Positions 1 through 11,097 of a stretch of 64,000 nt of DNA are shown here, in pieces. Source of the stretch: Chondrus crispus (lineage: Eukaryota > Rhodophyta > Florideophyceae > Gigartinales > Gigartinaceae); NCBI RefSeq assembly GCF_000350225.1, contig NW_005179058.1:373633-437632 (forward strand). The letters run 5' to 3'. The position numbers and the translations under genes are program-made. Within the stretch, counting starts at the first letter, position 1, and every line of letters begins with the position of its first letter. The notes under the pieces were generated by a model. That model had not been told where the DNA came from, did no database searches, and worked only from the letters and a program-made list of their open reading frames with translations.

Positions 1-2
1 TT

Positions 3-2759
3 GGTAATGAGGCTAACAAAATCAACAATACTGACAATGATTGCATCTCTGAAAAATGTTCTGCGTGCGTCTACGGCAAAGCCACTCGATCTGTGATCCC
101 AAAAGAGCGGTCCTCGAGGCGGGCATACTTCTGTCTAGATTTAGTTCACTCTGATGTTTGTGGCCCCTTAGAGGTGCAGTCCAATGGTGGTGCCAAGTAC
201 TTCATTACCTTCATAGATGATCACTCAAACTGGTCAGTAGTGTACCCTATGCACCATAAATCAGAAGCATTTGAACGATACAAAATGTTTGCACAACTTG
301 CTCAGACTCACACTGGTCGCAAGATCAAAGTGCTTCGCACCGATCGAGGTGGTGAGTATCTGTCCACGGAGTTTAAGTCTTTTCTGATTGCAAATGGTAC
401 TCAGCATCAAATGACGACCGCGTACACACCGGAGCAAAATGGCGTCGCCGAACGACTGAACAGAACTTTGGTAAACTTGGTGCGCTCCATGCTAGCGCAC
501 AAGAAAGTTACAAAGGGGTTCTGGGCAGAAGCACTTGCCAATGCAGTGTACGTTCGAAATCGAGTTACGTCACGTGCCATTCCCCCCAAGGTGACCCCCT
601 ACCACTTATGGATGAAATCTGTGCCAAATGTTGGTCATTTGCGTGTTTTCGGTTCAAAGTGTTGGTATACATTACCAAAACACAACATGCAGAAACTTGA
701 CGCCCGTGCAAAGGAGGCAATGTTTCTAGGGTATGCTGAAAATACGAAAGCTTACAAGTTGTGGGATGGTGATTTGCACAAAGTGATCGTATCCAGAGAT
801 GTTACTTTTGACGAGTCCACGGGAGGCAAATCTGGTGAACCGATGGATACAAACAAGGAGGCTACAACTGATGATGACACAATCAACTTGGACATCGATG
901 AGAAAGTTGCAGAAAATGATGCAGTGGCATCAGAAGTATCATCGCCGGATGAACAACAAGACTCTGATGAATCCTCCAACTCCTCCCTAACTGCAGGGGA
1001 GGACGAAACTACCGAAACAGTTGAGCAACACGTAGTTGAGGAAGAAACGATTGATCCGCCAACTAATCTCCGTCGGTCCACTCGCATTCGCAAAACGCCT
1101 GGGGCGTGGTGGGCAGCAGCTTTGGTGACTGCTGGACTCCTTAGCCACGCCCATGTGATAACCGAAATCCCACACTCGTACAAGCAAGCTATGGATTCTC
1201 CAAAAGCTCGCTTCTGGCAGAAGGGCATCGACAAAGAACTTGCTTCACAACACAAAAACAAAACATGGACACTTGTTCCAAGATCTCAAGCATCAAACGT
1301 CCTGACGTCCAGGTGGGTTTTCGGAGTGAAGCAACTTCCTGACGAGTCCGGAAAATTGGTCGAAACTGCAAAGGGACGTCTTGTGGCACGAGGCTTTCAA
1401 CAAGTAGAAGGCATCGATTACACTGAAACTTTCGCCCCTGTCATCAAGTTCACAACTATCCGTCTGCTGCTGGCACTGGTTGCGCACTTTGACCTTGAGC
1501 TGCATCAGATGGACGTGGTGACTGCCTTCCTCAACGGTGACCTTCACGAAGAAATCTTCATGGAGCAACCTGAAGGATGCATCGACAAAGTCAAACCTGA
1601 TTCGGTGTGTAAACTTTTGAAAGCAATCTATGGTCTTAAGCAAGCCCATCGCCAATGGCATAGTAAGATCGATGAGTTTCTGATCACTGAACTTGGTTTC
1701 AACACTACACGCAGCGACCCATGTCTTTACATTCGACGTCAAGGCAATGTCATCATGATTATCGCGTTGTACGTGGACGATCTGCTGCTAGCTGGAAGTG
1801 ACTTGGAGGCCATATTATGGATGAAAAATGAACTTAACAAACGATTCGATATGAAAGACCTTGGCGAGGCGAAGACTTGTATTGGTCTAGAGATCGACCG
1901 TATACGTTCTAAACACGTCCTGACCGTCACGCAGTCGAAGTATGCCCAAGCAGTACTGAAACGGTTCAAAATGTCGGCATGCAATCCTTGCGTTACTCCG
2001 ATGGAACAGTCTCGACATGTCACAATGCAAGTTGCGGAAACTGGCACTGATGACAACCCATGCTTTGAACCATATCGTCAGGCCGTTGGATGTCTAATGT
2101 TCCTAATGGTCGGGACCCGCCCCGATATTGCGTTTGCCATTGGAAAGTTATCTCAACACTGTGCCGACCCTCACGATTCGCATTGGACAGGTGTGAAACG
2201 TGTTTTGAGATACTTGCGTGGGTCCCAGCATCTTGGAATAGTGTTTGGTAAAGATGATCTTGGTACGGAACTTCATGGGTATAGCGACGCAGATTGGGGT
2301 GGATGCCTTGAATCACGGAAATCAACGAGTGGGTACGTGTTCAAGCTTTGTGATGGGCCTATCAGTTGGGCTTCCCGGAAACAAACAGTAGTTGCAAAGT
2401 CTACTTGTGAGGCAGAATACATCGCACTCAGTGAAGCATGCAAAGAGGCTGCGTGGCTTCGACGCTTCCATGCCGATGTACTTGGTGCGAATTCGGATCC
2501 AACAATTAGCGTTGGATGTGACAACGCTGGTACGATTGCGCTTGCTCAGAACGAATCTACAAATCGTCGGAACAAGCACATTGATATTACGTATCATTTT
2601 GTTCGAGATGCAGTGCAGCGAAAACTGGTCACATTGTACCATTGTCCGACAACAGAAATGCCAGCCGATATGCTGACCAAACCACTTGGTCGCGTGCTGT
2701 TTGAAAAGTTCGTGGGCATGGTTGGGCTTTCCGAGTGCAAACCTGCCCAAAGCATGTGA
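3..2759 (+). CDS. Copia A(+) pol polyprotein, 5'-truncated by window edge
   Basis: Ty1/copia Gag-Pol protein from the end of the GAG-pre-integrase region onward; the open frame already runs at base 3, so the true start lies outside the window. Seen in order: a Cys-x2-Cys of the integrase zinc region (CSACVYGKATRS, about 57-95), the integrase core with Asp in LVHSDVCGPL, Asp in VLRTDRGGEY and Glu in EQNGVAERLNRT, an acidic Ser/Glu-rich linker (about 830-1060), reverse transcriptase with YVDD (about 1770), and Ty1-type RNase H (SDADWGG, STCEAEYIALSEA, DNAGTIALAQ) ending ADMLTKPLGR. No stop or frameshift is visible. The order IN-RT-RH defines copia rather than gypsy. A polypurine tract and LTR follow directly. 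The protein would make and integrate the cDNA of the element. Its integrase part is almost identical to that of the minus-strand copy at 13114-15589. Confidence 0.95.
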   Translation, partial: GNEANKINNTDNDCISEKCSACVYGKATRSVIPKERSSRRAYFCLDLVHSDVCGPLEVQSNGGAKYFITFIDDHSNWSVVYPMHHKSEAFERYKMFAQLAQTHTGRKIKVLRTDRGGEYLSTEFKSFLIANGTQHQMTTAYTPEQNGVAERLNRTLVNLVRSMLAHKKVTKGFWAEALANAVYVRNRVTSRAIPPKVTPYHLWMKSVPNVGHLRVFGSKCWYTLPKHNMQKLDARAKEAMFLGYAENTKAYKLWDGDLHKVIVSRDVTFDESTGGKSGEPMDTNKEATTDDDTINLDIDEKVAENDAVASEVSSPDEQQDSDESSNSSLTAGEDETTETVEQHVVEEETIDPPTNLRRSTRIRKTPGAWWAAALVTAGLLSHAHVITEIPHSYKQAMDSPKARFWQKGIDKELASQHKNKTWTLVPRSQASNVLTSRWVFGVKQLPDESGKLVETAKGRLVARGFQQVEGIDYTETFAPVIKFTTIRLLLALVAHFDLELHQMDVVTAFLNGDLHEEIFMEQPEGCIDKVKPDSVCKLLKAIYGLKQAHRQWHSKIDEFLITELGFNTTRSDPCLYIRRQGNVIMIIALYVDDLLLAGSDLEAILWMKNELNKRFDMKDLGEAKTCIGLEIDRIRSKHVLTVTQSKYAQAVLKRFKMSACNPCVTPMEQSRHVTMQVAETGTDDNPCFEPYRQAVGCLMFLMVGTRPDIAFAIGKLSQHCADPHDSHWTGVKRVLRYLRGSQHLGIVFGKDDLGTELHGYSDADWGGCLESRKSTSGYVFKLCDGPISWASRKQTVVAKSTCEAEYIALSEACKEAAWLRRFHADVLGANSDPTISVGCDNAGTIALAQNESTNRRNKHIDITYHFVRDAVQRKLVTLYHCPTTEMPADMLTKPLGRVLFEKFVGMVGLSECKPAQSM

Positions 2760-2760
2760 T

Positions 2761-2770
2761 CGAGGGGAGG
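2761..2770 (+). other. Polypurine tract of copia A(+)
   Basis: CGAGGGGAGG lies between the pol stop codon (2757-2759) and the first base of the LTR. This is the expected place and composition for the plus-strand cDNA primer. The B family has the equivalent tract at 12374-12384. Confidence 0.75.
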
Positions 2771-4037
2771 TATTGAAAATGTGCGACCACATGCTGTTAT
2801 CTGGAAAGTGCAAAATCGAGTGACACGTGTACATGACTGCACGGTCCGGGCGCTCTTACCCATATCACGACATGACACGTGTAAAATCCCAGATTTTGGG
2901 GTTCTGGGGACGAAAGTGGCCTCTCGGAGGGTCATGCAAATTTGCATAGTTTTGCCAAGTGGAACCTTGGCCCGTAGCACTATAGACTACACAGGAAATA
3001 CTGCAATTCTATTGGCCCTCAGGTCTAATGCTGCAAATGTATTGGTCGAGCGTTGTCCACGTGTGCGTCATTGGCCTTGCGATGTACTTTAAATGGCCTG
3101 TATATGCCATAATTACGTTGTTTTGGGGGTTTCAAGTGGTTTGCCATGGTTGTAATGGGTAATTGCATGGGCCCCCGGGCGGGACACATGTATGCCGTGT
3201 ACACATGTACACGTCGCCAGGTGGATTCGTGTACGTACACATGTACACGCATCCAGGTGTATGCACATGAGGGTTTACAGTTTTACAGTGTCAGACTGTT
3301 TGCAATCCTGCGCGTGTCCGAGTACAGTACATGTGAATCAAAAGTACAACAAGTACTTCTCGCGAGAGGAATACAGTTGTGTGATTATTCTGTGTACGCG
3401 TCACGCTGTATGCGAGTCTTGCGTGAGCACGCGCCGTTGCACTGTGCTCTCGTCATGGTGCGCCGTTGGATGCAAGTTCATGACAGTACTCGTGTGATTT
3501 ACATGTATTCACATGTGAGTTGTGTAGAGAGTCTGGATGCACATTGTTATAACTTGCCATAATTATCTGACAGTGCTTGGCGAAATTAGTAAGGTGAGAA
3601 ACAAGGATACGTATGGCGATTGTGATATGAAAGACGTTTGCGTTGTTGGAAATAGACAAGTGCCAAGTTGTTCGTTGCACAACAATGAATGAAGTCTGGC
3701 ATGACTGGATGCAGATTAGTAAGGTGTGAAACAGTTGCATGCATAGGGCCATGGTTTACAGTCATTTGGAATGTGTAGAAATAGTTGTGAGCTAATAGTT
3801 ACGAATCGATTCGTAAGGTGGGAATCGAACAGTATGGTCGGGCCACAAGAGGACCGCGCTTGGTCGCGCATAGTAGAGTATGGTTTACTGGGAGTCGGAG
3901 TAGAGCGATAGTGTAGCACTCGAAGTGTATAAGTATCGCTGGAAAACGGCTTCAAAGTAAACCTCGGCACCAACTCCTTCACTCACACACATCAACCTGC
4001 CTTCCTTCTTTCCCTTGCCCCTCCAAATCTACCATTA
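2771..4037 (+). repeat. 3' LTR of copia A(+)
   Basis: A 1267-bp LTR running from TATTGAAAATG to CTACCATTA. Its ends were set by the polypurine tract on the left and by comparison with the minus-strand copy at 16818-18068, whose end abuts a PBS. It contains repeated CACGTG palindromes near the start (about 2823-2885, 3058), several GTACACATGTAC-like palindromes (about 3185-3260), the motif ATTNGTAAGG three times (about 3587, 3716, 3808) and a TATA box at 3928. The sequence to its right is copia B internal DNA, so A(+) inserted into a B element. The LTR start differs from the usual TG by one base. Confidence 0.85.
3928..3933 (+). promoter_or_regulatory. TATA box of LTR-A
   Basis: TATAAG inside GAAGTGTATAAGTA, about 105 bp before the LTR end. 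The same context recurs in LTR-B (12998) and LTR-C (10747), so it is the likely core promoter, followed by short R and U5 regions. Confidence 0.65.
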
Positions 4038-4193
4038 CAAAGGGCTTGCAAGTGTCATTTGAAAAAGACAAATGCATCGTTACTGCAGGACCAACTCTAG
4101 TTGCCACAGCTAGTCAAGTTGGGGATTTATTCATACTTGATGTCATGAATGAAACTTTCTCTGCTCATGTAGTTACCTTGCAGACGCTACATG
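4038..4193 (+). pseudogene. Copia B(+) internal fragment (gag-pol)
   Basis: A 156-bp plus-strand piece translating to KGLQVSFEKDKCIV...VTLQTLH. It matches, nearly residue for residue, the region between the protease and GAG-pre-integrase segments of the B(-) gene (about 7680-7835). It is cut on the left by the end of LTR-A and on the right by LTR-B of the minus element. I read it as the remains of the B(+) element into which both inserted. Its RNase H end reappears at 11928 after the B(-) insertion; the integrase and RT between them are missing. Confidence 0.85.
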
Positions 4194-4850
4194 TATAGAA
4201 AGGTCAGCGGGGCAGAGGGAAGAAGGATGGTTGAAGGTTGCTGGTGGTTGACGGGAAAAGAAGTTGATGCCATTTTACTCTTGGTCGCCAACTATTGGCG
4301 CTACTTATACTTTTCGAACTACATACAATACGAGCCATTAGGGCTGGTCACGTGACTCTCCTTCTTGCACTGGTTGATAATCAAGTGACTCTCCCTGTTG
4401 CACTCTCGGTTGATAATCAAGTGACTCTCCTACTTCCACTCTCGGTTGATAATCAAGTGACTCTCCCTGTTGCACTCTCAGGTGATAATCAAGTAACTCT
4501 CAATAATATCTGAATGTACTGTACTGTAGATTACAGATTTTACACTACGATTAATAACCACTGTGGCACATACGTCATACGTGTCACACACGTGTCAAAT
4601 CGAGAAAAATGAAACATGTTCAGAATGTACTGTAGAGTGCCACGAGGTATATAACTTACACGTGTCAACACCAAAATTGAAACATGCTCGGAAATGATGG
4701 GAAAGTGCAACCGTGTACAAATATGACACGTGTCCACCTTGAAGACCAAACATCCTGAGAATGCTCTTGCAAGCATTTTAGGTTTCGTCGACGTACACGT
4801 GTAATATCTGTCAGGCTTGGAGCTTAGCATGTGGTCGAAGATTTCCAACA
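4194..4850 (-). repeat. 3' LTR of copia B(-)
   Basis: A 657-bp LTR, TGTTGGAAATC to CTTTCTATA on the minus strand. The start abuts the polypurine tract at 4851-4861. It carries several ACACGTGT palindromes (about 4578, 4660, 4720, 4795) and a block of about four 36-bp tandem units (4374-4502). Its partner 5' LTR at 11112-11927 is 816 bp, most of the difference being extra copies of the 36-bp unit. Confidence 0.9.
4374..4502. repeat. 36-bp minisatellite in LTR-B, about 4 units
   Basis: Tandem units built on GTTGATAATCAAGTGACTCT followed by a variable CCCTGTTGCACTCTCG part. Each unit contains the near-palindrome TTGATAATCAA. The copy number differs from the two other LTR-B copies in the window. 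Confidence 0.9.
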
Positions 4851-4861
4851 CTCCCCCTCGA
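4851..4861 (-). other. Polypurine tract of copia B(-)
   Basis: On the minus strand TCGAGGGGGAG sits between the pol stop codon and the TGTTGG start of the LTR, as at 12374-12384 in B(+). Confidence 0.8.
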
Positions 4862-7800
4862 TCACATGCTTTTACTGGACACTGCAAGCCCCAGAAGTTC
4901 TACAAACTTCTGGAATAGAATTCGCCCAAGTGCTTTGGTTAAGATATCCGCAGGCATCAAAGTGGTCGGACAATGCGACAAATACGCAATGTTTCTCTTA
5001 ATAGCATCTCGTACGTAGTGGTATTTTACATCAACATGTTTGCTGCGACGGTTGATCGATTCATTCTGTGCAAACGAAATGGTCCCTGCATTGTCACACC
5101 CCATCATGATCGTGGGATCAGAATCAAGTCCGAGGACATCAGCAACAACTTGACGCAACCAGGTCCCCTCCTTACACGCTTCACATAGTGCAATGTACTC
5201 AGCTTCACACGTCGAAGTCGCAACCACAGTCTCTTTCCGGGAACTCCAACTGATAGCTCCACCACAGAACTTGAAAACATATCCGCTGGTCGACTTGCGA
5301 GAGTCTGAACAACCGGCCCAGTCAGCATCACTGAAACCGAGCAACTCCGGCGATTTGGATTTATTGTCAAACACGATTCCTAAGTTTCGAGTCCCTTGCA
5401 CGTATCGCATTACTCGTTTTACACCTGCCCAGTGTGACTCACATGGGTTGGCAGAATGTTGGGAAAGCTTTCCAATGGCGTATGCCAAGTCTGGACGAGT
5501 GCCAACCATCAAGTACATAAGGCAACCGACTGCCTCACGATACGGTGCCTTTGTTTCGGAGTCGTTTTCGATAGAATTCGTGGTTTTGCGACCTTGTTCC
5601 ATTGGAGTCAGAGAAGGGTTACAAGTCGACATTTTAAAACGGTCAAGCACATTTAATGCATACTTAGTTTGAGTGAGACTCAATGTCTTGATAGTGCGAT
5701 CTCTTTGAATCTCAAGACCAATGCAGACTTTTGCCTCACTAAGGTCTTCCATCTCAAACCGTTTGTTAAGCTCCCCCTTCATCCATTTGATGGCATGGAT
5801 ATCACTACCAGCGAGTAACAAGTCATCGACATAAAGTGCAATTAGCATGATAGTGTTACCAATGCGTTTAATGTAGAGGCACGGATCACTACGTGAAGTC
5901 TCAAATCCCAATTCACCGAGTAAGAAATCATCCACTTTGTGGTATGCCATTGACGAGGTGCTTGTTTAAGACCGTAAAGTGCTTTCAAAAGTTTACACAC
6001 GTGATCACTTTTGCTTTTGTCAACGCAGCCTTCGGGTTGCTCCATGTAGATGTCTTCATCCAAGTCGCCGTTCAAAAACGCAGTCACGACATCCATCTGA
6101 TGAAGTTCAAGGTCGTAATGAGCAACTAAGGCAAGAAGTAGACGAATAGTCGTAAACTTTATGACAGGGGCATATGTCTCAGTATAGTCAAGACCCTGCA
6201 CTTGCTGGAATCCACGGGCAACAAGTCTGGCTTTTGCACTTTCAACTATATTGCCATTTGCATCAGGCAGCTGCTTGACATTGAAAACCCATCGAGATGT
6301 CAAGATGTTTGACGCCTCAGATCGAGGAACAAGTTTCCAGGTCTGATTCTTAGTCTGTGATGCAAGTTCTTTGTCAATGCTGGTTTGCCAGAATGCAGCT
6401 CTAGGACCGTGGGTTGCTTGTTTGAAAGTCTTGGGACCTTCAATAGCGACATGCGCATGTGAAAGAAGAGCAGCTGCAAAGTTGCTCCTCCACCATGATC
6501 CGGGAGGTCTACTGATTCGAGACGATCTTCGTACAGCTGGAGTCGGAGTTGGAGGGGTGACATTCGGAGTTTCGACGGGAGGTGATACATCATCTTCATC
6601 ATTCTCACCTACAGAGTGAGTGTCCTCGTTTTCAATAACCTCCCCTGAAATTTCATCCTCTTCCGACCCAACCTCATTAGCATTTGGGGTAGCGGCTTCA
6701 TTCTCATTGTCGCCACCGAGCAATACAACGCCAACGTCAGAGCTGATTGAATCTTTTTCATGTGCAGGAATGTCATGCATCCCACATGTCGATTCATCAA
6801 ACTTGGCATCTCGTGAAACAACAACTTTACTCAACTCTCCGTCCCAAAGTTTGTATGCTTTACTGCATTGCGAATAACCGAGAAACATCGCTTCACGCGC
6901 TCGCAAGTCAAGCTTACGGAGCTCTAATTTCGGTAATGTATACCAACACTTTGACCCAAATACTCGCAAATGGCCAACATTTGGAGTTGACTTCATCCAA
7001 ATGTGATGGGGAGTCGTGTTAACTGGCAAAGCCCGTTAAGTAACTCGATTGCGTACATATACTGCAGTAGCAAGAGCCTCTGCCCAGAATCGTTTACTGA
7101 CCTGTTTATGAGAAAGCATGGAACGGACAAGATCAATCAAGGTTCGATTTAAACGTTCAGCAACACCGTTTTGTTCAGGTGTGTAGGCAGTGGTGAGCTG
7201 GTGCTGTGTACCGTTTGAATCCAAATATGACTTGAATTCTGTCGACAAGTCCTCTCCCCCTCGATCAGTGCGAAGCACCTTCACTTTGCGACCAGTGTGC
7301 GTTTGGGCAAACTGTTCATACAACTTGTATTTTGCAAAGGCCTCAGATTTATTTCGCATCGTGTACACAACAACCCAGTTCGAGTGATCATCTACAAATG
7401 TAATGAAGTATCTCGAACCACCAATGGACTGTATTTCGAGCGGACCGCAAACGTCAGAATGTACCAAGTCAAGACAGTTCTGTGCTCGAGACGATGATCG
7501 CTGTTTCAGGATTACTGATCGCGTTCCTTTGCCAAACACACATGCAGGACAAACGAGAGAGTGATTGTCAGACTTTCGATTCATTGCTCTGATCACATCG
7601 CTTTGACGAACATTGATGCCACTTACCACATTATTGTGAATCATTGATGCGATTCCTTGTACGTTAACATAGGCCATTCGTTCATGTAGCGTCTGCAAGG
7701 TAACTACATGAGCAGAGAAAGTTTCATTCATGACATGAAGTATGAATAAATCCCCAACTTGACTAGCTGTGGCAACTAGAGTTGGTCCTGCAGTAACGAT

Positions 7801-8961
7801 GCATTTGTCTTTTTCAAATGACACTTGCAAGCCCTTTGAAACGATTTGGCTAACAGACAGAAGCGAGTATCCGAAATCAGGGACATGCAAAACGTTGGAC
7901 AATTTGCAAGGATGTGGACTACCATTGACGTTCAACATGAATTCTACCTCACCACGACCAGCGACATTGGCTCTAGCCTTCGTGCCCATCTCGACTGATC
8001 CAGATTGCATCTGTTCATAAGTAACGAACAAAGAGCGATCAAATGTAATGTGGGCACTGCAACCGGAATCCACAAGCCATGACCCTGCGTTCACTGCCTT
8101 CTTTTCGGGAGAAGAAGTCGAAAGCAGGCATGTAAAGTCGCTTTCAGCAAAGGCAGCAGTAGAAGTTTCATCTCGAGATACGAATGCACTTGGCTTCATG
8201 CCGGGGTTGCGGGACCGGAACCCGTCTGGCGGTGCTGGTCGGCGCCCATTCACATCCTTGCCCCAGCAACGTGCTGCGGTGTGTCCATGTCGATTACAGT
8301 TCGTACATCTCATATCACGTCGAATAGGCATGCGATTGACAAGTGCAGGTGCGTGGGGTGAAGTAGTAGAAGCGGTCTTCATGCTCTCTCGTTGTTCCTC
8401 TTGCAGCAGACGACTCTTCACAAAATCGAGTCCAAACACTTTATCCTCATTGCCAAGTGCGTCAAGTGCAACAATCAAGTTATCGAATCGTGGAGGCAAG
8501 CCATTCAACACAGCCATTGCACTTTCTTTATCGTCAATCTCAACACTCATTGACTGCAATCTGGCAGCAAGTTGCTTCACACGATTGATGAACACGAGCA
8601 CTTTCTCGGATGGGAGCATGGCAACGGTGTAAAAGTCGCGACGGGCGGAAAGTTTGTTGAGCAAAGTGTGACGCTCAAACACATTCAGAATCGCCTCTCA
8701 TGTCTCTTTCGCACTGCTACACCCTTGCACATGTTGCAAGTAGTCATCAGAAAGCGTGAGTCCGATGACTGCCTTTGCTTTCGCATCACCACGAATCCAC
8801 TTCCTGCGATCATCTGAGGTCGCATTTTCCGATATATCATCAAAAACGTATTGATCGACATCTCGGACAGCTAGCAGTAGCTCGATTTTCTGCTTCCAGA
8901 TGTAAAAGTTAGATGCGGTCAGCTTCTCGATTCTGACCGATCCAGAGCTTTGATCATCCAT
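4862..8961 (-). pseudogene. Copia B(-) gag-pol, inactivated
   Basis: Full-length Ty1/copia gag-pol in the order gag, protease, integrase, RT, RNase H. The start ATG at 8961 aligns with that of the A copy (MDDQSSGS against MEDQGGGG). Visible parts: a Gag core, a zinc knuckle CTNCNRHGHTAARC (about 8305), a protease-like VDSGCSAH, integrase Asp in LVHSDVCG and Glu in NGVAERLNRT, an acidic linker, RT with YVDDLLLAG and Ty1-type RNase H. Three lesions are seen: TGG to TGA at about 8698 (stop where A has Trp), a TAA at 7036-7038 just after the integrase core (Ser in A), and a frameshift near 5945 within RQWH. The element therefore cannot make its own enzymes, although both LTRs and the PBS remain. 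It is a different family from A; the proteins are alike but clearly diverged. Confidence 0.93.
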
Positions 8962-9009
8962 TTCGCCGAATGGATGTACCCTTCGAGTATACAAGGTCTT
9001 CTGTTCCGG

Positions 9010-9057
9010 GATCCCAAGCCGTTAACCGATAGTCAACACAATGGCAAGCCCACCCGT
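9010..9057 (-). repeat. 48-bp conserved leader block, copy in copia B
   Basis: From GATCCCAAGCC to CCCACCCGT this block is base-for-base the same as 15632-15679 in the copia A leader, while the flanks on both sides differ. It lies about 50 bp upstream of the gag ATG in both elements. Its function is unknown. Confidence 0.9.
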
Positions 9058-9727
9058 ATAGGACGTTTGTAGCGATTACTCGGAAACGTTCTTGGTGCTT
9101 TTTCCCGGCGGAGTGGAACAAGCGTATTCTTCTTAAAAATGCCTTAGGGCGCTACCCCTATATGTCGGCCAGTGCGGGTCTTTCGACTGTGAACTAAATC
9201 AAACGTACCACGAGTAAGCACAACAACTTTGCCTGTAGACGAACCAGGACTTTTGGTTACTACCGCGAACGGTCCCTGCAACCTAAATCGGCTTGTCCAA
9301 ACTTGATACGGTACTGCCTCAGAGGGTCTCCCACAACACAAGAATGAAACTGCCTTCGTCGTACTCGTGTGATTTGTTCACAATCACTCCTTGGGTCACC
9401 CTCTTCCGTGCGAACTTAATCAAGGTACGCGACCTTATACACGTATAGTGAGAGGTTCAGTGTTTAGGCACGTATTCTCTTCACCCAGGGGACCGAAGTC
9501 GTACCTATAGGGCTAATACCGAGAGCGTTACCCACACCGCCGACGCACCTCCCGAAGGCAGAGTGCGGATCGACTAGACCAGTACACTGTGATCCTCCCC
9601 GAGGATCAGTGTTTCGTCTCTCGACGATTCTTGGTCGGACCCTCGCTCAAGTCAGATTTCCAATGGCACAAGCCTTTCACCAAGAGCGAGGGTATCGGCA
9701 GCTACGACGATCACCGGCGTGATCGAA

Positions 9728-9916
9728 GGGACTTTCTTCCTCCCGACTAGCGGAAGGCTCACCCACAGCTCACACAACGACTGCCACGACAAAGCAAAAA
9801 TCTGAGAACTGACGGACCAGTGAGGATTTGGCAGTGCGTTGGCCACTAGGGACATTCTTCCTCCCGACAAGGGGAAGGCTCACCCACAGCTCACACAACG
9901 ACTGCCACGACAAAGC
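9728..9916. repeat. Direct repeat in the copia B leader
   Basis: Two copies of about 68 bp (9728-9795 and 9849-9916), both containing CTCACCCACAGCTCACACAA and ending CCACGACAAAGC, spaced 121 bp start to start. The right copy ends in the AAAGC that became the LTR-C target duplication. Confidence 0.85.
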
Positions 9917-10350
9917 TGTTGTAATTCTACGACCACATGCTGATATGCATGTCACACGACGACAGGTATGACACGTGTGAAAGCAAAAACACTCCGCGTG
10001 ACGAGCTGAGCAAGTTTGATTTTCAACGTGTACACGTGTGATTTCTATACACGGTTGCACTCTACAGTACTTCAGGAGCAAGTTTGGTTTTCAACGTGTA
10101 CACGTGTGAAATATGTACACAGTTGCGGTGTACTGTACAATCTGAGCATGTTTCATTTTCTTCGCCCGACACGTGTATGACCTGTACACATGTCCTCATT
10201 ACACTGTCAGACGCGTACAGTACGCCTGCAGACTTACAGACAAAGTGTAGAACCTTGGTGGCGGGTGCCTGGCACGTGCCAAAGGTTGACAGCGTCCATG
10301 GAGTGCAGCACGGGTACAGCAGGACACAAAGATACCGTTGCGCGAGTTTT

Positions 10351-10612
10351 GAATTCGTAAGGCAAAATGTGCACTGTTGTAATTGACATTGGACAGGACC
10401 TCACGAGAGATTCAGATTCATAAGGCAACGTGTGCGCTGTAAACAGTCCTTGCAGGATTGATTTGAATTCGTAAGGCAACGTGTGAGCTGTAAACGTGCC
10501 TTACGAATTTGTGCCACGCTGGATTTGGAATAGTAAGGGAATTTGTGCTTTGCTGTGCTTTGTTGTACTGCCTTACTAATTTCTCCGTCATGACAGTGCT
10601 AATTCGTAAGGC
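10351..10612. repeat. Dispersed direct and inverted AATTCGTAAGGC motif
   Basis: Copies at 10351, 10415, 10465, 10529 and 10601 (forward) and at 10498 and 10570 (reverse). The shared core is TAAGG, mostly preceded by ATTNG. Similar copies occur in LTR-A at about 3587, 3716 and 3808. The spacing is irregular, which suggests factor-binding sites in U3 rather than a simple tandem repeat. Confidence 0.75.
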
Positions 10613-10746
10613 GGTTTTCTGTTCTGTTTGTTGGGCCATCGCCAGTTCGGCTGAGTAGCAAGACGGGCACATGTGTTAGAGCCAATACATTTGTAGTATG
10701 TGTGTCGTAGTGTTTGGTAGTAGAGTTCTAGAAGATTGCAGAAGTG

Positions 10747-10752
10747 TATAAG
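10747..10752 (+). promoter_or_regulatory. TATA box of LTR-C
   Basis: TATAAG in GAAGTGTATAAGTAG, 104 bp before the LTR end, in the same context as in LTR-A and LTR-B. Confidence 0.65.
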
Positions 10753-10860
10753 TAGTGCCAGAAGTTGGCGACTCAAAGTAAATCGGTACCCAATCCTTCA
10801 ACTTCACCTCATCAACCGTCCTTCGAATCCCCTTCGCCCCGCTGACCTACCATTAAAAGC

Positions 10861-11097
10861 TGCAAGACCACAAAGTTGATTTCCAAAAACTGGGAACTGA
10901 CGGACCACCAAACTGAAAAATCGGCAGAAACCGTGCTGAAAACGACGGCCAAAACTGAAAAAACTGAAAAACCAAACTCGAAAGCGGAGACTGAAACTGA
11001 TACCTTCTTCTTCTGCTTGACGAGCTGAACAAACTGATACTTGAACGACGGCGAAACTCGAACTTGAACCAAAACGAAGACGACGATCAGCGTTGAA
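10861..11097 (-). other. Leader of copia B(-), PBS-proximal part
   Basis: Low-complexity sequence rich in GAAAAC and GACGG words between the LTR-C duplication and the PBS. No gene is visible. The A(-) leader next to its PBS is similarly biased. Confidence 0.65.

Larger units (their letters stand above)
8962..9916 (-). other. Leader of copia B(-), distal part
   Basis: Untranslated region between PBS and gag, later split by LTR-C. I see no convincing gene. It holds a 48-bp block (9010-9057) identical to one in the copia A leader, and a direct repeat of about 68 bp (9728-9795 and 9849-9916). The rest, towards the PBS, lies at 10861-11097. Confidence 0.7.
9917..10855 (+). mobile_element. Solo LTR-C (copia-like) with 5-bp target duplication
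   Basis: A 939-bp LTR, TGTTGTAATTCT to GACCTACCATTA, flanked by AAAGC on both sides (9912-9916 and 10856-10860), inside the leader of B(-). There is no internal sequence, so it is a solo LTR left by LTR-LTR recombination. It shares the CGACCACATGCT start region and the CTACCATTA end with LTR-A, plus CACGTG palindromes and a TATA box at 10747. It carries seven copies of an AATTCGTAAGGC-like motif in both orientations (10351-10612). Confidence 0.9.

Noticed and set aside
752..1261. Minus-strand open frame of about 170 codons opposite copia A pol
   Set aside because: It mirrors the acidic linker of the real gene, is Ser-rich low complexity and has no family motif.
9010..9057. 48-bp block as a tRNA or tRNA-derived gene
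   Set aside because: I could not fold a cloverleaf or find convincing A and B boxes; only a vague D-arm-like stretch is present.
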